From contig NZ_CP030287.1 in assembly GCF_003287935.1 (NCBI RefSeq), positions 4,058,267 to 4,122,266 of the forward strand: a stretch of 64,000 bases of DNA, given 5' to 3'. Positions 8,887 to 17,447 of the stretch are shown here, piece after piece. This DNA is from Streptomyces sp. ICC1 (GTDB lineage: Bacteria > Actinomycetota > Actinomycetes > Streptomycetales > Streptomycetaceae). The notes below the pieces were generated by a model. That model had not been told where the DNA came from and did not search any database. It saw only the letters and a list, made by a program, of their open reading frames with translations. The translations under genes and the position numbers were made by a program. Every line of letters begins with the position of its first letter. The first letter of the stretch is position 1.

Positions 8887-10260
8887 TCAGCAGGTGGGGA
8901 TGCGGTTCAGGTTCTGGGCGTAGCGGGCGGCGATCCAGCCGCGGCCGTCGGCGAGCTTGTACCAGAGGGAGTTGCCGTCCACCTCGGTGCCGTTCGTCTT
9001 GCACAGCACCTGGACCTCGCCGCCGTGCTTGATCACGCCGGTCTTGCCGTAGTGCGTGCCGGGGCCGGTACGGATGTGCAGCTTGTCGCTGACGATGCGG
9101 GCCTTCGGCTTCTGGCCCTTGTCGTGCTTGTCCTTGTCCTTGCCGTGGTCCTTGTCGTGGTGTTTGCCGCACTTGCACGCGCCCGGCTTCCCCGGCTTGC
9201 CCTGCTCGCCCTTCTCGCCGCGCGCGCCGCGCTCGCCCTTCGGGCCCGCCGGCCCGGCGGGGCCGGTCTTGCCGGTGCTGCCGCGCTCGCCCTTGTCGCC
9301 CCTCTCGCCCTTCTCGCCTCCGGACGGGCCGGTGTCGCCCTTCGGACCCTGGGGTCCGCGGGGGCCCTGCGGACCCACGGTGCCCGGACGGCCGGTGTTG
9401 CCGGTGTCTCCCTTATTGCCCTTGTCGCCCTTGGGTCCCGTCGGGCCGGTGTCGCCCTTCTCGCCTCCGGACGGACCGGTGTCGCCCTTCGGGCCCTCGG
9501 GGCCGCGGGGGCCCGCCGGTCCCGCGCTGCCGGTCTGGCCCGTCTGGCCGGTGCTGCCCTTGTCGCCCTTGGCGCCCTTGTCTCCCTTGTTGCCCTTCGG
9601 GCCTGCGGGGCCCGTCAGGCCGGTCTCGCCCCGTTCGCCCCGCTCGCCCCGTTCGCCGCGCTCCCCCTGGTCTCCCTTGTCGCCCTTGGGGCCGGGGCGG
9701 CCCGGCTTGCCGTGGTGGCCGGGCTTGCCGTCGTGGCCCGGACGGCCGTCGTGGCCGTCGTCGCCCTTGGGGCCCGTCACGGGAGTGGACACCGCGTACA
9801 GGGCCGGCGCGTCGTTTCCGTCCGCCCACTCACCGCCGCCGAGCGTCGTGCCCTCGGGAGCATCCGCGTCCACCCGCACGAGTACGCCCAGCCGGGTGTC
9901 GCTCCGCGCCGGGAAGGAGAAGCCCGCACGGGTACCGGCGTCGCAGGTCATCTGGCGCGCATCAGCGGAACGCGTACAGGGAGCGGCGGCCCGGTCGTTG
10001 TTCCAGTAGAACTCTGCCTCCGGGAACGTCGTCTGCTCCGGCGCGGTGATCCGGAAGCTGCCGCGCTGCGCCGCGTCGGCGCCCGCGCTGGCCACGATCA
10101 CGACGCGGCCGGTCTTGCCCGCGGCGATCGAGGGGACGTACGGCTGGGAGAAGCGGACGTGCGGCGAGTCGTCGGCGAAGGCGGGCGCCACCGGGAGCAG
10201 GCAGGTCGCGGTGACGGCCGCGACGACCAGAGCCGCGGACGTGCAGCGGGAAGCAGACAA
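8887..10260 (-). CDS. Secreted collagen-like protein with C-terminal SH3 domain
   Basis: A 457-residue exported protein. Residues 1-29 form a signal peptide ending AFA. Residues 30-160 are a beta-rich globular domain with a Cys pair. From about 165 to 355 runs a collagen-type Gly-X-Y repeat rich in Pro, Lys, Asp and Glu ([16 protein letters not shown]), which should trimerise. [11 protein letters not shown]is/Lys/Asp linker follows, then an SH3b-like domain ([19 protein letters not shown]) of the type that binds cell wall. Two copies of [14 protein letters not shown] break the triplet phase with one extra residue. A surface fibre or adhesin is likely. Confidence 0.9.
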   Translation of the reverse strand: MSASRCTSAALVVAAVTATCLLPVAPAFADDSPHVRFSQPYVPSIAAGKTGRVVIVASAGADAAQRGSFRITAPEQTTFPEAEFYWNNDRAAAPCTRSADARQMTCDAGTRAGFSFPARSDTRLGVLVRVDADAPEGTTLGGGEWADGNDAPALYAVSTPVTGPKGDDGHDGRPGHDGKPGHHGKPGRPGPKGDKGDQGERGERGERGERGETGLTGPAGPKGNKGDKGAKGDKGSTGQTGQTGSAGPAGPRGPEGPKGDTGPSGGEKGDTGPTGPKGDKGNKGDTGNTGRPGTVGPQGPRGPQGPKGDTGPSGGEKGERGDKGERGSTGKTGPAGPAGPKGERGARGEKGEQGKPGKPGACKCGKHHDKDHGKDKDKHDKGQKPKARIVSDKLHIRTGPGTHYGKTGVIKHGGEVQVLCKTNGTEVDGNSLWYKLADGRGWIAARYAQNLNRIPTC

Positions 10261-10411
10261 GGGTGTTTCCTCCGCAAGGGAAGACGGCGGAACCGGCAGA
10301 TGACCGCCGAATGCGGTCTACCGGTGGACAAGGGGCCCGCGGCCAGTTAAAAGCTGATGATGCGACCCTGCCGTGTACGACGCGTTCCCGATCACTCGGC
10401 AGCCGTGTGAA

Positions 10412-10975
10412 TCACTCCCGCCCGCCACGGACCAGGACGTACGCCGCCTCCCGCGCCCGCAGCGCCGGCCCCGGGCCGGGCTCCAGGGCCGCCACCACCG
10501 TCGCGCCCTCGACCAGCAGCAGGAGCTGCTCCGCCAGGCCCTCCCGACCGGGGCCGGGGCCGGCGACCTCGGCCAGCAGCGCCCGTAGCTCCGCCTTGTG
10601 CCGCCGCACCACGTCCAGCACGCCGGCCGGGCCCGTGCCCAGCTCCCCGTACGCGTTCAGGAACGCGCAGCCGCGGAAGTCCGGCTCCGAGAACCACCGC
10701 GCGAGCCAGTCGAAGACCGCCCCGACGGGGTCCGCGCTCCCGGTCACCGCGTCGCGCAGCCCGCTCGTCCAGCGTTGGTCGCGCCGCTCCAGGTACGCCG
10801 TGACCAAGGACTCCTTGGCGGGGTAGAGGCGGTAGAGCCGCTTGAGCGCGACGCCGGACTCCGCGCGGATGCGGTCCATGCCGACGGCCTGGATGCCCTC
10901 GGCGTAGAACAGCGCCTCCGCGGTGTCCAGCAGGCGGGTGCGGGCCTCTTCGTCGTTCATCGGGGCAACGGGCAT
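10412..10975 (-). CDS. TetR/AcrR family regulator
   Basis: A 187-residue repressor-type protein with an N-terminal TetR helix-turn-helix ([15 protein letters not shown], then [20 protein letters not shown]) and a variable ligand domain. I use the ATG at 10975 ([10 protein letters not shown]); starts at 10960 and 11005 are possible, but the latter would reach the operator. It is divergent from an NTF2-fold gene, with two palindromes between them, so it probably represses both itself and that gene. Confidence 0.9.
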   Translation of the reverse strand: MPVAPMNDEEARTRLLDTAEALFYAEGIQAVGMDRIRAESGVALKRLYRLYPAKESLVTAYLERRDQRWTSGLRDAVTGSADPVGAVFDWLARWFSEPDFRGCAFLNAYGELGTGPAGVLDVVRRHKAELRALLAEVAGPGPGREGLAEQLLLLVEGATVVAALEPGPGPALRAREAAYVLVRGGRE

Positions 10976-11006
10976 ACCGGCAGCGTAGACCAGGATCGCT
11001 TGCATG

Positions 11007-11057
11007 GAGAACGGTCGTTCTCTAGGGTGGGGGAGGAGCTGGAGAACGATCGTTCTC
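11007..11057. promoter_or_regulatory. Twin TetR operators in a divergent promoter
   Basis: Two 16-bp palindromes with 35 bp between centres: GAGAACGGTCGTTCTC (11007-11022, one mismatch) and GAGAACGATCGTTCTC (11042-11057, perfect). They sit between the TetR gene and the divergent NTF2-fold gene, the standard place for a TetR operator. Binding by the adjacent regulator is inferred. Confidence 0.85.
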
Positions 11058-11089
11058 CGTGTGTTGCCGAGCCGAGAGGTACGCCAGCC

Positions 11090-11557
11090 GTGACCACTCC
11101 CACCACTCCCGCCACCCCCGTCACCCCTGCCACTCCCGCCGCGCCCGCCCCTGTGCGCCCGCCGCTGCCGCCGTTCACCGATGAGTCGGCCCGCGCCAAG
11201 GTCCGGGCCGCCGAGGACGCCTGGAACAGCCGCGACCCCGAACGCGTCGCCCTCGCCTACACCGAGGACTCCTCCTGGCGGAACCGCGACCGCTTCCTCA
11301 CCGGCCGAGCCGAGATCCGGGCCTTCCTCGCCGACAAGTGGGAACGCGAGCTGGAGTACCGGCTCCGCAAGGAGCTGTGGGCCTACACCGACAACCGCAT
11401 CTCCGTGCGCTTCGAGTACGAGTGGCACGACGCGCAGGGGCAGTGGTGGCGCAGCCACGGCAACGAGCAGTGGGAGTTCGACGCCGCCGGCCTGATGCGC
11501 CGCCGCGAGGCCAGCATCAACGACATCCCGATCGGGGAGGCCGACCGGCGGCTCTAG
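11090..11557 (+). CDS. NTF2-like protein (DUF1348 type)
   Basis: A 155-residue small alpha+beta barrel protein. After a low-complexity Thr/Pro/Ala start (about 25 residues), the sequence matches the DUF1348 pattern: [33 protein letters not shown] and WELEYRL-like helix, then strand pairs rich in Trp ([14 protein letters not shown]). Function unknown in the family; the NTF2 fold often holds small molecules. Divergent from a TetR gene whose operators overlap its promoter, so expression is probably ligand-induced. GTG start chosen because upstream starts would include the operators. Confidence 0.85.
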   Translation: MTTPTTPATPVTPATPAAPAPVRPPLPPFTDESARAKVRAAEDAWNSRDPERVALAYTEDSSWRNRDRFLTGRAEIRAFLADKWERELEYRLRKELWAYTDNRISVRFEYEWHDAQGQWWRSHGNEQWEFDAAGLMRRREASINDIPIGEADRRL

Positions 11558-11627
11558 TGCTGTTACTGGCGGTAACTGCTTTCTCGGGCCACGGAGATAT
11601 GCTGGTGGGGACCCCTGAGGAGGCAAC

Positions 11628-12059
11628 GTGACCGAGCGCAAACCGCCTGGTGTCAGCTTCGAATCCTTCGTGGACCGGCAGATCAGACAGGCCGAGGCGC
11701 GCGGGGAGTTCGAGGAGCTGCCCGGCTTCGGCAAGCCGCTGGCCTCGCTCGACGCCCCGTACGACGAGCTGTGGTGGATCAAGGGCAAGCTGCACCGCGA
11801 GGGCTTCGCGGTCCTCCCGGCGGCGCTCGCGCTCCGCAAGGAGGCGGAGGACGCGCGGGAGGCGGTCCGCGCGGCCCGCACCGAGCGGCAGGTCCGCGAC
11901 ATCCTGACGGAGGTCAACACCAAGATCCGCGCGGCCCTGCGCATGCCGCCGCCCGGCCCGCCGCTGAACCTCAAGGAGTTCGACGTCGAAGCGGTGCTCA
12001 CCGAGTGGCGCGAGGAGCGGGAGACCCGTCGGGACACCCGGGGGAGCGGCACGAGCTGA
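11628..12059 (+). CDS. DUF1992 (DnaJ-homologue subfamily C member 28-like) protein
   Basis: A 143-residue soluble protein with the DUF1992 hallmarks DRQIRQAEARGEFEELPGFGKPL and a helical second half with NTKIRAALRMPP. Family function is unknown. GTG start with GAGGAGGC about 5 bp upstream. It stands alone in its orientation before a convergent hydrolase gene. Confidence 0.87.
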   Translation: MTERKPPGVSFESFVDRQIRQAEARGEFEELPGFGKPLASLDAPYDELWWIKGKLHREGFAVLPAALALRKEAEDAREAVRAARTERQVRDILTEVNTKIRAALRMPPPGPPLNLKEFDVEAVLTEWREERETRRDTRGSGTS

Positions 12060-12117
12060 AGGCTCGTGCCCTGCCGGCGGCGGCGCGGCGCGGTGCGGCG
12101 CCGTCCGCACGATGACT

Positions 12118-12351
12118 TCACGAGGCCGATCGTCCCCGTGCGGCCTGGCGCCAGGAGATCTTCGGGCGCCCGGCCGCCTTGGGCCGCCAGACGTCGAGGT
12201 CCAGGGCCACCGTGAGGAACTCGCCCTCCACGCGGACGAGGAGGTCGGGATCCTCGATCCCCGCGGCGAACTGCTCGGCGCGGACCTCTGATCGGATCCG
12301 CCCGCTCCACGCGGTCGCGCCGGTGCCGGCTGCCGGGGCGGCCTCGTGTCG
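12118..12351 (-). other. Open frame directly downstream of, and in frame with, the SGNH hydrolase stop
   Basis: After the hydrolase TGA (12354-12352) the same frame stays open for 77 codons to a TGA at 12120-12118. Its product reads like real protein, not a shadow: IRSEVRAEQFAAGIEDPDLL, then VRVEGEFLTVALDLDVWRP and GRPKISWRQAARG. No good start codon or ribosome site is seen, so it is either the 3' end of a lost gene joined here by deletion, or a tail reached by read-through. I do not recognise the family. Confidence 0.45.
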
Positions 12352-13368
12352 TCACCTCCTGGTCGCCCCCAAGGAGGTCAGGGCCTCGGTGACGCGGTCT
12401 GCCTGGTGCGTGGTGCCCCGGAGGTTCGGGTGCAGGACGGTGCAGGCCTCGCCCCCGGCGGGGATGGAGCGGCAGAGCTCGGAGGGCGGATCGGACTGGT
12501 CGCCGGAGCCGGTCAGGGTGTCCTTGATGCCGTACATCCAGCGTTGCCCGGCTGCTGCGCAGACCCCGTGGCCGGTGCTGGAGGCGTACGTGTCCACGTA
12601 GATCGCGCCGCCCCGCGCGGCCTGGTCCCGCAGGAGGTCGTTGACCCGGCGCTCCAGGGTGTCGAGCCAGGGCGTGTCGCCCTTGGTGACCGTGCCGAGC
12701 TGGTTCCAGGCGCCCCAGCCGCAGCCGGCGGCCTCGTCCACGACGGCCGGATAGCCGACGACCGCGACCTTGGCGTGCGGGGCGCGCCTGCGGATCTCCT
12801 TCAACAGGTCTGTGAAGTCGGCCTCCAGGGCGGTGAACCGGGCATCGAGCCGGGAGGCGCCCTCGCCGCGCGTGTAGTGGTCGGTGCAGGGGGTGCCCGT
12901 CCCGAAGGAGGCGAGCCCCCGTTTCACGCAGGTCTCGACGATCTCGGCGAAGCCCACGGAATTGCCGCCCGCGCCGACCGTGACGAGATCGGTGCTCGCC
13001 GAAACGGCCCCGACCTGTGCCGGTTTGGCGGCCCAGCCGCCCGGCGGGGGCACCGACGGCGGCCCCTTCAGCTCGGACTGCGCTTCCAGCAGCCCGGCTC
13101 TGACCTCCGCCGCGGAGCAGGTGACGTCCGTGAGCGCCAACTTCAGCCGCCGCGCCGCCTGATGCGGATAGTCGTGCTCGGAGCGGCCGCACCCGTCGGT
13201 GTTCCACGGGCGCACGAACGAGCCCGCGCTGTAGGAGTCCCTGAGGGCGACGTATGAGAGGGGCGTGAGGTGTGAGCGGGGCCCGGCGGCCGGCGCCTGC
13301 TGTGCGAGAGCGGCGGTGAGGAGTGCGGCGGCAGCGGTCGCGGCCGCGGTGAGCGCGAGACGGATCAT
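12352..13368 (-). CDS. Secreted SGNH/GDSL-type hydrolase with altered block I
   Basis: A 338-residue exported esterase/lipase-like protein: signal peptide (residues 1-29, AQQAPAA), then block I as YVALRDSYSAGSF, where the usual GDSY Gly is Arg while the nucleophile Ser remains. Block III GAGGNSVGF keeps the oxyanion Asn, and TVLHPNLRGT supplies the catalytic His. Six or more Cys suggest disulphides as in secreted streptomycete lipases. The ATG at 13368 starts the signal peptide; the upstream ATG at 13419 would place charged residues before it. Activity may be altered by the Gly-to-Arg change. Confidence 0.85.
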   Translation of the reverse strand: MIRLALTAAATAAAALLTAALAQQAPAAGPRSHLTPLSYVALRDSYSAGSFVRPWNTDGCGRSEHDYPHQAARRLKLALTDVTCSAAEVRAGLLEAQSELKGPPSVPPPGGWAAKPAQVGAVSASTDLVTVGAGGNSVGFAEIVETCVKRGLASFGTGTPCTDHYTRGEGASRLDARFTALEADFTDLLKEIRRRAPHAKVAVVGYPAVVDEAAGCGWGAWNQLGTVTKGDTPWLDTLERRVNDLLRDQAARGGAIYVDTYASSTGHGVCAAAGQRWMYGIKDTLTGSGDQSDPPSELCRSIPAGGEACTVLHPNLRGTTHQADRVTEALTSLGATRR

Positions 13369-13432
13369 GGCGGTGCCTTCGGTTCGGGCGCCGCGATCGT
13401 CCGCGACGCGCTTCACCAAACGTAGCCGATCC

Positions 13433-13449
13433 GATTACGGAGAGTAATC
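13433..13449. promoter_or_regulatory. Small palindrome upstream of the hydrolase gene
   Basis: GATTAC and GTAATC with a 5-bp centre, 65 bp upstream of the hydrolase start. Could be an operator or part of a promoter; no partner is evident. Confidence 0.35.
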
Positions 13450-13559
13450 ATCCGGCTCGTGGTTCGCCAGAACGAGTGAACGAGTGAAGGGGTGAGGGAG
13501 TGAAGGAGTGGCTCAGTGGATGAGCGGATGGAGGGAACGGGCGGGCCCGTCGCCGCCGT

Positions 13560-14144
13560 TCAGGCCTGCTCGTGCGCCTGGGTGATCAGGTCCGTCGCGA
13601 CCTCCAGGGCGGCCTGCCGGGTCTCCTCCGGGTCCCCCTCGATGTGCTGGAGGAACATCATTCCCGCATGCAGGGTGAAGAGGGCGCTCACGCAGCGGAC
13701 CTGGTCGGCCAAGGGGGCGTCCTCCCGGCCCGTCCGGAGCAGCTCCACCAGCGCGAAGAGGCGCTGCTTCACCCTCTCGCCGATGCTCAGCTCCCGCAGC
13801 GAGGCCTGGTTCTCCTGCATGAAGCGGTACAGCGAGGCGCCGCCCGCCATCGCTTCGCTGTAGCGGCGCAGGATCTCCCGCTTCGTGTCCAGGGTCCGGG
13901 GCTGCTCCTCCGCCCATGCGATCAGCTCGTCGATCGGCCGGGTCTGGTCCTCGAACAGGCTGATGATGATGTCTTCCTTGGTCTTGAAGTGGTAGTACAG
14001 CGCCGCCTTCGTGACCTCCAGCCGCTCCGCGATCTCGCGCAGCGACGTCTTCTCGTACCCCTGCTCGGCGAAGAGCTCCAGCGCGACGTCCTGGATGCGC
14101 TGCCGCGTGTTGCCACGGCGCTGCTGCGGACCGCTCCTGGACAT
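13560..14144 (-). CDS. TetR/AcrR family regulator of the adjacent exporter
   Basis: A 194-residue regulator with a clear TetR helix-turn-helix (RIQDVALELFAEQGYEKTSL, then LEVTKAALYYHFKTKEDI) and an all-helical ligand domain. Divergent from a DHA2 exporter gene with a long inverted repeat between the two, the classical arrangement of a drug-responsive repressor and its pump. Confidence 0.93.
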   Translation of the reverse strand: MSRSGPQQRRGNTRQRIQDVALELFAEQGYEKTSLREIAERLEVTKAALYYHFKTKEDIIISLFEDQTRPIDELIAWAEEQPRTLDTKREILRRYSEAMAGGASLYRFMQENQASLRELSIGERVKQRLFALVELLRTGREDAPLADQVRCVSALFTLHAGMMFLQHIEGDPEETRQAALEVATDLITQAHEQA

Positions 14145-14158
14145 GGCTCTCCTCGATT

Positions 14159-14230
14159 ACTTACTTGACGCCCGGCTAGTTACGGGTCTACCTTCCCCAG
14201 TGTAGTGAACTAGCCGGGCGGCAAGTAAGT
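14159..14230. promoter_or_regulatory. Long inverted-repeat operator between TetR and exporter genes
   Basis: Arms at 14159-14181 and 14208-14230 are 23 bp each and match at 22 positions (core CCCGGCTAGTT and AACTAGCCGGG), separated by 26 bp. The element fills the divergent promoter region and is the probable binding site of the adjacent TetR protein. Confidence 0.85.
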
Positions 14231-14267
14231 GCCGGGTACCGGTGCACGTGCGCCAGGGGAGTGGAAC

Positions 14268-15854
14268 ATGGTGGAGACGACGAAGAGTACGGACGCCTCG
14301 GAGGAGGTGAAGCCGCGCAGCGTAAGGGTCGTCCTGATGGCCCTCATGATCGCGATGCTGCTGGCCATGCTCGACAACATGATCATCGGTACCGCGATGC
14401 CCACCATCGTCGGCGAGCTCGGCGGACTGGAGCACCTGTCCTGGGTGGTCACCGCCTACACGCTCGCCACCGCGGCCTCCACCCCCATCTGGGGCAAGAT
14501 CGGCGACATGTACGGGCGGAAGGGCTCCTTCCTCACCTCGATCGTCATCTTCCTCATCGGTTCGGCGCTCAGCGGCATGGCCCAGGACATGGGCCAGCTC
14601 ATCGGCTTCCGCGCCATCCAGGGCCTCGGCGCCGGCGGTCTGATGGTCGGCGTCATGGCGATCATCGGCGACCTCATCCCGCCCCGTGAGCGCGGCAAGT
14701 ACCAGGGCATGATGGCCGGCGTGATGGCCCTCGCCATGATCGGCGGACCGCTGGTCGGCGGCACCATCACCGACCACATGGGCTGGCGCTGGTCCTTCTA
14801 CATCAACCTCCCGCTCGGCGCCGTGGCCCTCGCCATGGTGACCGCGGTCCTGCACCTTCCCAAGAAGACGGGGGAGGGGGAACGCCGGAAGATCGACTAC
14901 CTCGGCGCGGCGCTGCTGACCATCGCGATCACCTCCGCCGTCCTCGTCACCACCTGGGGCGGCACCGAGTACGCGTGGGGCTCCGCCGAGATCATCGGCC
15001 TGATCGTCACCGGCATCCTGTCCACCGCGGCGTTCCTCTTCACCGAGACCAGGGCCGCCGAGCCGATCATGCCGCTGCACATCTTCCGCAGCCGCAACTT
15101 CACGCTCATGTCCGTGATCGGCTTCCTGGTCGGCTTCGCGATGTTCGGCGGGGTGCTCTACCTCCCGCTCTTCCAGCAGTCGGTACAGGGCGCCTCGGCC
15201 ACCAATTCCGGCCTGCTCCTGCTGCCGATGCTGCTCTCGATGATGGTCGTCTCGCTGATCGCCGGCCGGATCACCACGAACAGCGGCAAGTACAAGATGT
15301 TCCCGATCATCGGCGGCGCGCTCATGGTCGCCGGGCTCTTCCTGCTCGCCACCATGGACACGGGCACCACCCGGCTGGTGTCGGGCGTCTACATGGCGGT
15401 CCTCGGCGCAGGCCTCGGCTTCCTGATGCAGATCACCATGCTGGTCGCGCAGAACAGCGTCGAGATGAAGGACATGGGCGTCGCGTCCTCCTCGGCCACC
15501 CTGTTCCGCACGCTCGGCGGCTCCTTCGGCGTGGCGCTGATGGGCTCCCTGTTCACCAGCCAGGTCACCTCCACGATGAGCGACCGCCTCGGCCCGGAGG
15601 CCGCGAAGGCGGCGGGCTCCGCCCAGCTCGACGCGGCCAGCCTGGCGAAGCTCCCCGAGGCCGTCCGCGACGCCTACCAGCACGCGGTGGCCGCCGGTAC
15701 GCACTCGGCGTTCCTGCTCGGCGCGGGCATCGCGGTACTGGGCTTCGCGGCCGCCTGGTTCGTCAAGGAGGTCCCGCTGCGCGGGGCGGCCACCCCCGCC
15801 GCCGGCGCGGACCAGGAGGCCCCGGCCCCGCAGGCGACCGCCGTCGCGCACTGA
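14268..15854 (+). CDS. DHA2-family MFS multidrug exporter (14 TM)
   Basis: A 528-residue proton-driven efflux pump of the EmrB/QacA group. It has about 14 hydrophobic segments, LDNMIIGTAMPTIVGEL in TM1, the cytoplasmic loop motif GKIGDMYGRKG, and GLGAGGLMVG with PPRERGKYQG after it. Start at ATG 14268 with AGGGGAG about 6 bp upstream; an upstream in-frame GTG at 14229 lies inside the operator. Likely repressed by the divergent TetR protein; substrate unknown. Confidence 0.93.
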   Translation: MVETTKSTDASEEVKPRSVRVVLMALMIAMLLAMLDNMIIGTAMPTIVGELGGLEHLSWVVTAYTLATAASTPIWGKIGDMYGRKGSFLTSIVIFLIGSALSGMAQDMGQLIGFRAIQGLGAGGLMVGVMAIIGDLIPPRERGKYQGMMAGVMALAMIGGPLVGGTITDHMGWRWSFYINLPLGAVALAMVTAVLHLPKKTGEGERRKIDYLGAALLTIAITSAVLVTTWGGTEYAWGSAEIIGLIVTGILSTAAFLFTETRAAEPIMPLHIFRSRNFTLMSVIGFLVGFAMFGGVLYLPLFQQSVQGASATNSGLLLLPMLLSMMVVSLIAGRITTNSGKYKMFPIIGGALMVAGLFLLATMDTGTTRLVSGVYMAVLGAGLGFLMQITMLVAQNSVEMKDMGVASSSATLFRTLGGSFGVALMGSLFTSQVTSTMSDRLGPEAAKAAGSAQLDAASLAKLPEAVRDAYQHAVAAGTHSAFLLGAGIAVLGFAAAWFVKEVPLRGAATPAAGADQEAPAPQATAVAH

Positions 15855-15981
15855 GCCGGCGGCGCGGGCGGGCCGCCCGCACCTGAACGACGGGCCCGGG
15901 CCCGGTGGACGAGCGCGTCCACCGGTCCCGGGCCCGCTTCGTGCCGGCACCGGCCGCCCGCCCCGTACCGCCCGCTCGGGC

Positions 15982-16335
15982 GCGAACCTGCACGACAGCC
16001 AGGCCCTTGAGCCCCTCGTCCGCGGCATACCGCCCATCCGATCCCGCCGCGGACGCCGCCGGCGCCGACCCGGCAAGCTGCACGCGGACAAGGCCTACGA
16101 CTACGCCCACCTGCGACGATGGTTACGTGAACGCGGAATCAGGCACCGCATCGCCCGCCGAGGCGTTGAATCCTCGCAGCGGCAGGGCCGCCACCGCTGG
16201 ACCGTCGAACGCACCATGGCCTGGCTCTCCGGCTGCCGCCGCCTACACCGCCGCTATGAACGCAAGGCAGAGCATTTTCTCGCCTTCGCCAGCATCGCCT
16301 GCACTCTCATCTGCTACCACCGACTCACCAAATGA
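15982..16335 (+). pseudogene. IS5-family transposase, C-terminal fragment
   Basis: Only the last third of a transposase remains. The frame begins abruptly with ANLHDSQALEPLVRGIP, continues through GKLHADKAYDYAHLRRWL and GIRHRIARRGVESSQRQGRH, and ends WLSGCRRLHRRYERKAEHFL to a TGA. It closely resembles the - strand copy at 35.9-36.6 kb. The N-terminal catalytic part is missing, so it is a dead remnant. Confidence 0.8.
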
Positions 16336-16714
16336 GATGACTTCTAAGCCGCGGCTCCGGGGTGTTTCCGGGCAGACCGTATCCCCCGTCGCCGTCGGCC
16401 GTGCGGTGTCGCAACGGTAGCCTCGCCCGCCGGGGCGGCGCCTGAAGGGCATCACCGGCGAGGAACAGCGTTCGGCCGTACTGCGGGCAGCGGTATTCGC
16501 GGTACCCGGAGCGTTCGAAGGAGACTCGGCGGTACAGGCACACCCACGCGGAGCGGTGGGGCTTGAGGTCACTCTCGGCCGTTGGGCTTCGGCACGCCAG
16601 AGGATTTCCTCGGCACAACGGCCGGAGCCGCAGCGGCGTGGCGAGCCGCTGTCCACCGGCCGCGAAGGTTTCGAGGAGGCGTGCCGCGGTGCCTGCCGCG
16701 CTCCGGGTATGGCG
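16336..16714. other. Intergenic remnant region
   Basis: About 380 bp between the transposase fragment and the tRNA terminator. Several overlapping open frames exist but none has a good start or family pattern; the - strand frame with SFERSGYREYRCPQYGR could be a decayed gene. Nothing else supportable. Confidence 0.4.
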
Positions 16715-16748
16715 GAAGGGCCCGGATCCTTTTGGATCGGGGCCCTTC
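16715..16748 (-). terminator. Hairpin downstream of tRNA-fMet
   Basis: GAAGGGCCCGGATCC (16715-16729) faces GGATCGGGGCCCTTC (16734-16748) across a 4-base T-rich loop, 10 bp beyond the 3' end of the tRNA on the - strand. Typical stable stem after a tRNA gene. Confidence 0.8.
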
Positions 16749-16757
16749 AACCTTCTG

Positions 16758-16831
16758 TAGCGGGGACAGGATTTGAACCTGCGACCTCTGGATTATGAGC
16801 CCAGCGAGCTACCGAACTGCTCCACCCCGCG
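16758..16831 (-). tRNA. tRNA-fMet (initiator, anticodon CAU)
   Basis: A 74-nt tRNA on the - strand. Acceptor strand CGCGGGG pairs with CCCCGC but leaves C1 opposite U72 unpaired, as in initiators. D arm GGAGCAGTTCGGTAGCT, anticodon loop CTCATAA, T arm GCAGGTTCAAATCCTGT. The 3' CCA is not encoded. The anticodon stem is CTGGG/TCCAG, so one of the three initiator G-C pairs is a G-U wobble. A hairpin follows. Confidence 0.92.
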
Positions 16832-16887
16832 TCGGTACAACCCACTCTACGGCACTGCAGGACCGCTCTTGACCAGCTTTGCCCTGC

Positions 16888-17163
16888 TCAGGGGCCTGGC
16901 TGTCCGGCGATGGTGATGAGCTGGATGTCCATCTGGTCGGCTTGTGCGGTGAGGATGCGCGCGACGGTGCGCGTGGTGGCCGGGTCTAACGCGATGGGTT
17001 CCTCCCCCTCGCGGGTCCAGGTGAGGACGCCGTCCCCCGGGTGGAGGGTGATGGAGGAGGCGATGTCACGGAGCATGCCTGTGACGTCTTGTGCGGCGAA
17101 GTGCAGCTGCCCGTCGACGGATCGCCCGACGGGCATCGTCTCGCTGGGCCCCCACGGCATCAT
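16888..17163 (-). CDS. Hypothetical protein (91 aa)
   Basis: A small soluble protein starting at one of two adjacent ATGs (17163, 17160), with GAGGTGGG about 7 bp upstream; the longer GTG start at 17172 overlaps that site. Sequence is mixed alpha/beta with GVLTWTREGEEPIALDP and a C-terminal helix ARILTAQADQMDI. No recognised family. It lies between tRNA-fMet and a decayed integrase, so it may be cargo of an old integrated element. Confidence 0.55.
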   Translation of the reverse strand: MMPWGPSETMPVGRSVDGQLHFAAQDVTGMLRDIASSITLHPGDGVLTWTREGEEPIALDPATTRTVARILTAQADQMDIQLITIAGQPGP

Positions 17164-17447
17164 GCGGCCCACCTCACACGGCCCACCTCATGCCGTCGCG
17201 TCCAGCTGCGCTACGCGTTCCTCGCTCAGGGACATTCTGCGTGCGCTCGCTTGTACGCGGTACCTGCATACCGTTGGTGGACCTCAGGAAGAACCCCGTC
17301 GGTGGGCCGCTGGGTTACCGCAAGCTCGATGCGGCAGAACTGATGGAGTTCCGGGCGCCTACGCACCAGCTGAGCGGCCCTGGTGTTGGAGTGCGGGACG
17401 GCGCGTCCCGCATCGGCGCGCTGTTGTCCCACTTTTCCGTAGGCCGC

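Noticed and set aside
9180..9780. Possible CRISPR-like regular repeats
   Set aside because: The periodicity is 9 bp from Gly-X-Y codons, not repeat-spacer units; no CRISPR array was seen in the window.
9056..10009. Pro-rich + strand frame opposite the collagen-like gene
   Set aside because: Mirror of the Gly-X-Y repeat on the opposite strand; it lacks a signal peptide and an RBS.
14157..16091. Long - strand frame across the MFS gene
   Set aside because: Antisense shadow of the exporter; composition is His/Asp/Gly-rich as expected from third-position GC bias.
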